NCBI GenBank assembly: GCA_031276935.1
Contig: JAISMD010000040.1
Span: 1 to 15,394, forward strand
Direction: 5' to 3'
DNA from: Puniceicoccales bacterium
GTDB lineage: Bacteria > Verrucomicrobiota > Verrucomicrobiia > Opitutales > LL51
Length of the DNA stretch: 15,394 nucleotides
The notes beneath the pieces were generated by a model, which searched no databases, had not been told where the DNA came from, and saw nothing but the letters and a program-made list of their open reading frames with translations. Positions 6,636 through 13,044 of this stretch are shown one piece after another. The stretch's first letter is position 1. Each line of letters begins with the position of its first letter. A program made the translations under genes and the position numbers.

Positions 6636-7533
6636 CGAACAGGATGGACAAAGGGTTATCATAGCGCCGGGATCCGGATTTTGTTCCGGAGTGGAATCCG
6701 CCATCGAAAAGGTTTTACTTCTAGCGGAAAATGAACCGGGGAAACGTATTTTCGTGGACGGCGAATTGGTCCATAACCGGGACGTAAACGAATGTCTCCG
6801 TAAAAGGGGTATAGGTTCATTGGAACAAGATTCAAGTGTCCATGAAGACGATATCATCGTAATTCGTTCCCATGGAATCCCCCCGGATCGGCGTTCATTT
6901 CTGGAAAACTTTGGATGTCAAATCAAGGACTGTACCTGCCCCTTAGTAAGGCGAATCGCAGGTATCATCGAAGCCAATCGACGACGCCCCATCATATTGT
7001 TGGGGGACCGCAACCACGTAGAAGTAAAAGGACTGTGCGGCCACGCCGAAGAAATTTTCGTCTGCGAAAACCTAGATGAACTCTCCCAGTTATTGGAAAC
7101 AATTCAAAAAGAAAATCATTCAATTTCTAAAAATAACATCGCTTCTCCCCGGGAAATAAAACACTGGTTGATGCTCTGCCAATCGACGTTGGACGTGGAT
7201 TTCCTAAAAGCAGCACGGCATCTGTGTGCCGAAAGAAACTTGAACATCGAAATCATCGATACCATTTGTAGCGCAACGAAACAACGACAATCGGGTTTGA
7301 AAGCACTGGAGAATTGTGACGCAATACTCGTCGTCGGTGGCCGTAATTCGGCGAACACGGGACGTTTATTTAAAAAAATTAAGGAACGCAACCAAATTGC
7401 TTTCTGGATCGAAAATGAAGGCGATTTGGAGAGTCTCGACCTAGATATCTACAAAAAAATTGGCATCACGGCCGGAGCTTCGACACCGCGGGATGTTTTA
7501 GAAAATATCCGCCGCAAAATTTCTAAAAAATAG
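6607..7533 (+). CDS. ispH: 4-hydroxy-3-methylbut-2-enyl diphosphate reductase (IspH/LytB)
   Basis: IspH is the [4Fe-4S] enzyme that makes IPP and DMAPP in the last step of the non-mevalonate (MEP) pathway. I start at the ATG at 6607, preceded by GGGA four bases upstream; this gives 308 residues and a 29-base overlap with fabD. An in-frame ATG at 6571 would add 12 residues and lies deeper in fabD. Three cluster cysteines are present: C26 (GSGFCSG), C111 (DCTCPLV) and C221 (DTICSATKQRQ). Active-site His56 (VHNR), His89 (RSHG), His137 and Glu139 (NHVEVKG), Thr194 (QSTL), the GGRNSANT block and the closing GITAGAS are also intact. Overlap with fabD implies co-transcription and translational coupling. 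Confidence 0.96.
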   Translation: MKIVSSSKPSEQDGQRVIIAPGSGFCSGVESAIEKVLLLAENEPGKRIFVDGELVHNRDVNECLRKRGIGSLEQDSSVHEDDIIVIRSHGIPPDRRSFLENFGCQIKDCTCPLVRRIAGIIEANRRRPIILLGDRNHVEVKGLCGHAEEIFVCENLDELSQLLETIQKENHSISKNNIASPREIKHWLMLCQSTLDVDFLKAARHLCAERNLNIEIIDTICSATKQRQSGLKALENCDAILVVGGRNSANTGRLFKKIKERNQIAFWIENEGDLESLDLDIYKKIGITAGASTPRDVLENIRRKISKK

Positions 7534-7565
7534 CTTGAAATTACGACAAAACAAAAAAGTATAGA

Positions 7566-7576
7566 TTGACAGTCAA
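7566..7576 (+). promoter_or_regulatory. TTGACA element in the rpsB leader region
   Basis: A perfect -35 hexamer TTGACA (7566-7571) lies inside the near-palindrome TTGAC-A-GTCAA (7566-7576). It is about 107 bases before rpsB and 33 after ispH. No good -10 hexamer sits at 16-19 bases, so the promoter is unproven, but this is the only consensus-like element in the gap. Confidence 0.3.
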
Positions 7577-7624
7577 AATTTATCCCAGGCTCGGACGATT
7601 ACGCTTTGTTTTCGAAGATTAGGG

Positions 7625-7644
7625 GAACCCGATTTTCGGTGTTC
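7625..7644 (+). promoter_or_regulatory. Hairpin in the rpsB 5' leader
   Basis: GAACCCGA (7625-7632) pairs with TCGG-T-GTTC (7636-7644) to give an 8-bp stem with one bulged U and a TTT loop, ending 33 bases before rpsB. Autoregulation of rpsB-tsf by S2 binding to the leader is established in E. coli. Whether this hairpin serves that role is inference. Confidence 0.35.
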
Positions 7645-7677
7645 AATGCGTAAAAGCCACGGGTACGGAGCTATACT

Positions 7678-8583
7678 ATGGACATTACAATCAATGATTT
7701 ATTTGAGGCGGGGGTACACCTTGGCCACCAGAAACGTCGCTGGAATCCGAAATCGAGCGATTTTATTTACGATCACAGAAGTGGTATTTCCATCATCGAT
7801 TTGGAAAAAACTTACCAACAATTGGTGGAAGCCTGTGCTTTCGTACAGGAACTCGTAGCCAAAGGACAAAGCATTTGGTTCGTGGCCACGAAGAAACAGG
7901 CCCAGGAAATTGTCCGAGAAATGGCTTTAAGTTTAGGAATTCCGTTCTGTGTCAATCGTTGGCTCGGCGGATGTTTGACAAATTTTGAAACCGTCAAACG
8001 CAGCCTGAATAAATATCGCCGATTTTTATCCATGGAAACCGATGGTTCTTTGGCAACCATGTTGAAGAAGGAAGTTGCCGTCATACGGCGTCAGATGGTT
8101 CGGATGCACCGTGGCTTCGAAGGTTTACTGGAAGTCAATGACCTCCCCGATGCACTATTTGTGATCGACGTGAAGCACGAAAGTATTGCGGTAAAGGAAG
8201 CAAATCGCCTCAATATTCCCGTCGTTGCCATCGTGGACACGAATTCGGATCCAACGCCCATCACGCATGTCATTCCCGCCAACGACGACGCAACGAAATC
8301 GATTAGAATTATTCTCGAGGCGATTGGTGGGGCGATTCGGACGGGACAAACCGCCTACGAAGCCAAACAAATGGATAATCGGAAACGCAAAAAAATTGTG
8401 GCCAATGAAGAAATGCCCGTCGGCGATACGGTAACGTTGGATGCGGAACTGGAAAGCAAAGCGAAAAAAGTAACGGATCAGGATGAGGAAGCAGCGGTTT
8501 CGGCCCCGAAAAAAGCGACCCTGCGGCGTAAACGGGTTACCCAGCAACAAAGTAAGGAAGCATCCGAAGAAAATAAGGAATAA
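7678..8583 (+). CDS. rpsB: 30S ribosomal protein S2
   Basis: S2 is a late-assembling small-subunit protein needed for S1 binding. The product is 301 residues, against 241 in E. coli. The core occupies about 1-225: MDITINDLFEAGVHLGHQ at the N terminus, RWNPK, NRWLGGCLTNF (93-103), and FVIDVKHESIAVKEANRLNIPVVAIVDTN in the middle. About 75 extra C-terminal residues are charged and low in complexity, rich in Lys, Glu and Ala (for example KKIVANEE, LRRKRV, EENKE); this tail is probably disordered. The ATG has a clear GGAG seven bases upstream. tsf follows after 9 bases, the standard rpsB-tsf operon. Confidence 0.97.
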   Translation: MDITINDLFEAGVHLGHQKRRWNPKSSDFIYDHRSGISIIDLEKTYQQLVEACAFVQELVAKGQSIWFVATKKQAQEIVREMALSLGIPFCVNRWLGGCLTNFETVKRSLNKYRRFLSMETDGSLATMLKKEVAVIRRQMVRMHRGFEGLLEVNDLPDALFVIDVKHESIAVKEANRLNIPVVAIVDTNSDPTPITHVIPANDDATKSIRIILEAIGGAIRTGQTAYEAKQMDNRKRKKIVANEEMPVGDTVTLDAELESKAKKVTDQDEEAAVSAPKKATLRRKRVTQQQSKEASEENKE

Positions 8584-8592
8584 GGAACGAAA

Positions 8593-9183
8593 ATGGTAGA
8601 GATCAGTGCAACATTAGTCAGTGAATTACGTCGGTCGACGGGAGCGGGTTTTGTAGATTGCAAGAACGCCCTAGTGGAAGCCAATGGAAATTTTGAGGAA
8701 GCGGTCGTACTTTTGAAGAAAAAAGGTATGGCGACAGCGGCAAAAAAGCTGGGACGCGAAGCCAAGGAAGGCATCATCGAATCCTACATCCATGGAGGAG
8801 GACGCATCGGTGTACTGCTTGAGTTGAATTGCGAAACGGATTTTGTTGGCAAAAATTCGGAATTTAAACAATTGGCACGGGACATTTGCATGCATATTGC
8901 AGCGGCAAATCCTCCCTATCTCTCTCGGGAAGACGTCCCCGTTGCATTGGTCGAGCAGGAAAAGGAGATTGCCAGCGCACAGGTAACGGGTAAACCGCAG
9001 CATGCTATGGAAAAAATCTTGGAAGGGAAAATGGACAAATGGTACCAGCAAAATTGCTTATTGGAGCAGGCTTTTGTAAAAGATCAAAGTAAAACGGTGA
9101 ACGATTGCATTGCGGCAGCGATTGCGGTGATTGGCGAAAACATTCGCATTGGACGTTTCGTACGTTTCCAGATCGGTGAATGA
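8593..9183 (+). CDS. tsf: Translation elongation factor EF-Ts
   Basis: EF-Ts regenerates EF-Tu-GTP by displacing GDP. Its 196 residues make it the short form, like Thermus EF-Ts, rather than the 283-residue E. coli form. Seen: the N-terminal UBA-like domain (about 1-45: LVSELRRSTGAGFVDCKNAL, then GNFEEAVVLLKKKG), the nucleotide-exchange motif CETDFVGKNSEF (80-91, including the Asp-Phe that pushes into EF-Tu), and a C-terminal segment VNDCIAAAIAVIGENIRIGRFVRF. Family GAGMMDCK is GAGFVDCK. AAGGA lies six bases before the ATG. Its partner EF-Tu is encoded at 390-1580. The variant switch I of that EF-Tu does not involve residues seen changed here. Confidence 0.97.
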   Translation: MVEISATLVSELRRSTGAGFVDCKNALVEANGNFEEAVVLLKKKGMATAAKKLGREAKEGIIESYIHGGGRIGVLLELNCETDFVGKNSEFKQLARDICMHIAAANPPYLSREDVPVALVEQEKEIASAQVTGKPQHAMEKILEGKMDKWYQQNCLLEQAFVKDQSKTVNDCIAAAIAVIGENIRIGRFVRFQIGE

Positions 9184-9250
9184 AAGTCCATCAATTCATT
9201 TTTCCCGTTATTTACTTGAGGCGAAAAGTAGGCAGTCGATTATTTTGTTA

Positions 9251-9277
9251 GGCCGGATTTGTAAAAATTCACCGGCC
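9251..9277 (+). other. GC-rich hairpin between tsf and the transaldolase gene
   Basis: GGCCGG (9251-9256) and CCGGCC (9272-9277) form a perfect 6-bp GC stem around a 15-base AT-rich loop. No U tract follows, so it is not a standard intrinsic terminator. It could be a pause, processing or mRNA-stability element between the two operons. Confidence 0.4.
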
Positions 9278-9340
9278 AGCGAAGGCATAAAACGAACGGA
9301 AATGAATTGCCTTTTAACGGATTTAATTTATTAAGGTTTT

Positions 9341-10276
9341 ATGAGTTTGCTCGACCATTTGAGGACATTTTCGACCGTCGTAGCGGATACTGGCAATTTG
9401 GATTCCATCCACAAATTTCATCCCCGGGATACGACGACAAATCCATCGATTGTTCTCAAGAGTATGCAGGAAGATTCCCGATTTTTGCATCCTATTTTAA
9501 CAGCCTACCCCCAACTACCGTTACCACAAATCGTCGATCGCTTACTGGTCGCCATTGGGGCGGAGATTTTAAAAATTATTCCGGGACGCATTTCGACGGA
9601 AGTTGATGCGCGCCTATCCTTCGACGTCGATGCGACGGTGGCAAAAGCCCGGGAATTGGTGGCATTATATGCGGAAAAAAAGATCGGATTGGAACGCATT
9701 TTAATCAAGATCGCAGCGACATGGGAAGGTATCCGTGCGGCACAGATCCTCGAAAAAGAAGGTATTCATTGCAATATGACATTGATTTTTTCCCTGGAAC
9801 AGGCCGTGGCCTGTGGGGAAATTGGTGCGACCCTCATTTCTCCTTTTGTCGGTCGGATTTTGGATTGGTACCAATCGCATAGCGAGGAAGTTTCGCCCCA
9901 CGGATTAGATCCCGGGGTACATTCGGTGCGGCGAATTTTCAATTATTACAAAAAATTTGGCTATGGCACGGAAATTATGGCGGCAAGTTTCCGCAATGTG
10001 GACGAAATTCTTGCCCTTGCCGGCTGTGATTTATTGACGATTAGCCCGAAATTTTTAGAAGAACTTTCCCTGATGGAGGGGAACATCGAAAATCGAATGG
10101 GCGAATACGATGAAAAATGGGAGCGAAAAATGGAATTAAATGAATCGAATTTTCGTTTTTTGATCAATGAAAATCAAATGGCGACGGAAAAATTATCGGA
10201 AGGTATTCGTTTCTTTTGCCGGGATGCCCGTCAATTGGAAACATTGATCGCCTCGCAGCGCGCTGAACAACGATGA
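9341..10276 (+). CDS. tal: Transaldolase (TalB-type)
   Basis: Transaldolase transfers a dihydroxyacetone unit between sedoheptulose 7-phosphate and glyceraldehyde 3-phosphate in the non-oxidative pentose-phosphate pathway. The 311 residues match the classical TalB subfamily (317 in E. coli) rather than the short 220-residue form. Seen: VVADTGN (13-19, with Asp17), the DATTNPS-like DTTTNPS (30-36), PGRISTEVDARLS (81-93), Schiff-base Lys123 in RILIKIAATWEGIRAA, NMTLIFS (145-151), SPFVGRILDWY (167-177) and MAASFRN (213-219). AAGG lies four bases upstream of the ATG. Its stop overlaps the next gene's start (ATGA), so the pair is translationally coupled. The metabolic link between the two is unclear. 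Confidence 0.97.
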   Translation: MSLLDHLRTFSTVVADTGNLDSIHKFHPRDTTTNPSIVLKSMQEDSRFLHPILTAYPQLPLPQIVDRLLVAIGAEILKIIPGRISTEVDARLSFDVDATVAKARELVALYAEKKIGLERILIKIAATWEGIRAAQILEKEGIHCNMTLIFSLEQAVACGEIGATLISPFVGRILDWYQSHSEEVSPHGLDPGVHSVRRIFNYYKKFGYGTEIMAASFRNVDEILALAGCDLLTISPKFLEELSLMEGNIENRMGEYDEKWERKMELNESNFRFLINENQMATEKLSEGIRFFCRDARQLETLIASQRAEQR

Positions 10277-11271
10277 ATGCAATTGAACATTTTGAGGGTG
10301 CAGAACAATTTTTTGCCATTTGCGAACAATTAAAAGAAAAGCGTGTGGGGATTTTGGGACACCTACGCCCCGACGGAGATTGCCTAGGTGCACAGGTGGC
10401 GCTCCACGAAATTTTAACAACCTACGGTGCAAAGGCATTCCTCGGTCTGAGTGGAGAAAACGTCCCTCCGAATCTGCGGTGGATCGTACATGGCTACGAA
10501 TTGGTGAAGCCGGAAATAATGGCCATCGATGAGTGCATATTCGTCGATTGCGGTGTACCGTCAAGGGCCGGAGATGGTGTAAAATTTTTACCAAAACCGT
10601 TGATATCCATTGACCACCATATTTCCGGGGAACGATTCTCACGCAATAATTTTTTCTACCCCGATGCAGCGGCAACCTGTGAAATTATTACGGATTTCCT
10701 CGAACAAAAGGCGTGGAAAATTTCGAAGCATGCGGCTAGCGCCCTATACGCCGGGATTTTAACCGATACGGGTAAGTTCTCCTATTCATCGACGACGGCT
10801 CGAACCTTATTTTTAGCCCTACAACTCGTCCTAAAAGGTGCGGATCCCCACCAAATTTCCGTAGCCATTTACCAAAACGAACCAAGGGAAAAATTTGCAT
10901 TGATGCGGCATTTTTTGGCTTCCCTACGTTACTACGCCGCCGGTAAGATTTGCGTGGGGCAATTGACGGAACAGGATTATTTGGAAACCCATGCGACGGC
11001 GGAAGATACGGAGGGCTTCGTCAACATGCTGTGTTCCATAGCGGGGATACAGATCGCTGTGATTGCCTATGCCTGGGAAGGAAAAACCCGTATCAGTCTC
11101 CGTTGCAACGATCCCCGCCTACGCCTTGATCGCTTTGCGGTTAAATTTTCCGGAGGAGGTCATCGCTGTGCGGTAGGTTTTACCGTAGACAGTCCCTACG
11201 AAAAATTCGAAAAAATCTTTATCCCTGCCCTGGAAATACACATGGAACAAAATACCCAAGAACACCTTTGA
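10273..11271 (+). CDS. nrnA: DHH/DHHA1 phosphoesterase, NrnA-like (oligoribonuclease / pAp phosphatase)
   Basis: NrnA-type enzymes degrade nanoRNA (2-5 nucleotides) and 3',5'-bisphosphoadenosine using Mn2+. The 332 residues are near the family's 310-330. DHH domain: GHLRPDGDCLGA (29-40, metal ligands His30, Asp34, Asp36), Asp92 in FVDCG, the DHH triad Asp114-His115-His116 in SIDHHISG, and GILTDTGKFSYSST (161-174, Asp165). DHHA1 domain: substrate-binding SGGGHRCAVGF (293-303). The start overlaps the transaldolase stop by four bases. NrnA commonly sits next to rbfA, truB and ribF; truB-ribF follow here, which supports the call, but rbfA is not in this window. Confidence 0.92.
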   Translation: MNAIEHFEGAEQFFAICEQLKEKRVGILGHLRPDGDCLGAQVALHEILTTYGAKAFLGLSGENVPPNLRWIVHGYELVKPEIMAIDECIFVDCGVPSRAGDGVKFLPKPLISIDHHISGERFSRNNFFYPDAAATCEIITDFLEQKAWKISKHAASALYAGILTDTGKFSYSSTTARTLFLALQLVLKGADPHQISVAIYQNEPREKFALMRHFLASLRYYAAGKICVGQLTEQDYLETHATAEDTEGFVNMLCSIAGIQIAVIAYAWEGKTRISLRCNDPRLRLDRFAVKFSGGGHRCAVGFTVDSPYEKFEKIFIPALEIHMEQNTQEHL

Positions 11272-11412
11272 ACGGTATGGATTGAAAATAATAGCATTTT
11301 AAATCCGACTTTTTAAAAAAAGCGAAAATATTGATTTTCCCACTTTGTTTTTTTGATGTTTAAGGCAATTTGCATTGCAAATGCATTTGTTTTTTTTCTT
11401 CTGGCAGGGAGT

Positions 11413-12099
11413 GTGAATGGGATTTTGCTAGTCAATAAACCCGAGAAATGGACGTCCCATGATGTCGTAGCCAAGTTGCGGTATCGATGGGCCGTGAAAA
11501 AAATAGGGCACGGCGGCACATTGGATCCCATGGCAACCGGACTCCTCGTTCTCCTGATCGGGAATGGGACGAAAATTTCCCAGTACATCACCAATCAGGA
11601 CAAAATTTACGAAGGAACTTTTTGTTTGGGCCAGGAAACCGATTCCTACGATCGCGATGGCGAAATAACAGCAACCCATGAAGTCCGGGTCTCCGGGGAG
11701 GAAATTGTAACCTGTGCGGAGAAATTTCTGGGCGATCAATTACAGATTCCCCCCATGTTTTCTGCAAAAAAAGTCAATGGTCGACCGCTCTACAAGTTGG
11801 CACGGGAGGGAAAAGCCATTGAACGTAAACCCTGTGCCGTGAAAATCTATGATTTCTCAATTCAAAAAATTTACTCACCCTACGTGGACTTTCGCCTGTC
11901 CTGTTCGAAGGGGACCTACGTGAGGACCCTGGCCCACGATATGGGTCAACAGCTGGGTTGCGGCGCATATCTATACCAATTACGCCGCGTAAAGACTGGT
12001 AATTTCACAGTGGAACAGGCATGGCCATTGGAAACCCTATTGGCTATGGATAGGGAAACATTTGAGCATTGCCTATTACCGATTACGGATATTTTGTAG
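11413..12099 (+). CDS. truB: tRNA pseudouridine-55 synthase TruB
   Basis: TruB makes the universal pseudouridine-55 in the tRNA T-loop. I choose the GTG at 11413 because it yields MNGILLVNKPEKWTSHDVV, the standard TruB N terminus; the product is 228 residues, shorter than E. coli (314) because the C-terminal PUA-type domain is reduced. In-frame TTG 11353 and ATG 11356 would add about 20 mostly hydrophobic residues, unexpected in a cytosolic enzyme, but GGGAG sits only one base before the GTG, so the start is not settled. Seen: catalytic Asp38 in GHGGTLDPMATG, YEGTFCLGQETDSYDRDG, QIPPMFSAKKVNGRPLYKLAREG, and SCSKGTYVRTLAHDMG. ribF begins 6 bases after the stop. Confidence 0.93.
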   Translation: MNGILLVNKPEKWTSHDVVAKLRYRWAVKKIGHGGTLDPMATGLLVLLIGNGTKISQYITNQDKIYEGTFCLGQETDSYDRDGEITATHEVRVSGEEIVTCAEKFLGDQLQIPPMFSAKKVNGRPLYKLAREGKAIERKPCAVKIYDFSIQKIYSPYVDFRLSCSKGTYVRTLAHDMGQQLGCGAYLYQLRRVKTGNFTVEQAWPLETLLAMDRETFEHCLLPITDIL

Positions 12100-12105
12100 A
12101 AACCC

Positions 12106-13041
12106 ATGGAATGTGTCTTAACAGCGAAGGACGATCTTGTTGCCATTGGACAACCGGTTGTACTCGCATTGGGAGCCTTTGATGGCATACACATCGGCCA
12201 CCAGGCCACCATACTCCTCGCCAAAAATGAAGCCCAACGTATGGGTGCAGCGACGATCGTTTATTCCTTCTGGCCCCATCCTTCCCTTGTTTTGAACCGT
12301 CCCAAACAGTTGATTCTAACGCGTAGCCAAAAAAGAACACAAATACAACTCCTAGGCGTAGATTATTTCGTCGAACAATGCTTTAACGAGATTTTTTCAG
12401 AGATAAGAGCAAAGGATTTCGTCCTTCTACTGGAAAAAAAATTCCCTTCCTTAGCCGCCATTGCCGTCGGGGAAAATTTCCGATTTGGCAGGGCCTGTGA
12501 AGGGGATCCGTTCTTTTTAAAAACTCTGAACCATGATTTCGCAGTAAAGGTACAGCCCTTTGTGTTATTTGAGAATCAGAGGGTGAGCAGTTCCAACATT
12601 CGCCGCTGTCTCAGTGACGGCCATGTGGATCGTGCCAATCGAATGCTGGGTTACCCCTACTATCTATTGGGTACGGTATACCGGGGCCGTGGTTTGGGAA
12701 AGAAATTGGGTTATCCGACGTTGAATATCCATTTCGAAAATGATCTATTGCTCAAATTTGGTGTCTATTTAGTCCGCTATCGCTTCGACGGGGAGGGTGA
12801 ATATAGGTGGGGCGTGGCGAATTTTGGTGTGCGACCAACGTTCTTTGAGGGTGTCCCGGAGGTAACTTTAGAAGTCCATGGCCTCGATTTATTTTTCCCC
12901 AATCTGACCGGTGAGCATGTGGAGGTACAATTTTGGAGTTACATACGGGAAGAAAAGCGATTCACATCCCAGGCATTGCTCGTGGAACAGATCCGCCACG
13001 ACATAAAGGTTGCCAAAAACCGAATGGACCATTTGTTCTAA
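12106..13041 (+). CDS. ribF: Bifunctional riboflavin kinase / FAD synthetase
   Basis: RibF phosphorylates riboflavin to FMN and adenylylates FMN to FAD. The 311 residues match the family (about 310). N-terminal FAD-synthetase domain: nucleotidyl-transferase motif GAFDGIHIGH (23-32), YSFWPHPS (53-60), VGENFRFG (121-128), and SSSNIR (161-166). C-terminal kinase domain: GRGLGKKLGYPTLN (194-207), GVYLVRY (219-225), NFGVRPTF (239-246, family N-I-G) and the catalytic-base region LEVHGLDL (Glu256). It follows truB by six bases, a widely conserved pairing, and precedes the helicase by three. No Shine-Dalgarno is visible, so reinitiation after truB is plausible. Confidence 0.96.
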   Translation: MECVLTAKDDLVAIGQPVVLALGAFDGIHIGHQATILLAKNEAQRMGAATIVYSFWPHPSLVLNRPKQLILTRSQKRTQIQLLGVDYFVEQCFNEIFSEIRAKDFVLLLEKKFPSLAAIAVGENFRFGRACEGDPFFLKTLNHDFAVKVQPFVLFENQRVSSSNIRRCLSDGHVDRANRMLGYPYYLLGTVYRGRGLGKKLGYPTLNIHFENDLLLKFGVYLVRYRFDGEGEYRWGVANFGVRPTFFEGVPEVTLEVHGLDLFFPNLTGEHVEVQFWSYIREEKRFTSQALLVEQIRHDIKVAKNRMDHLF

Positions 13042-13044
13042 AAA

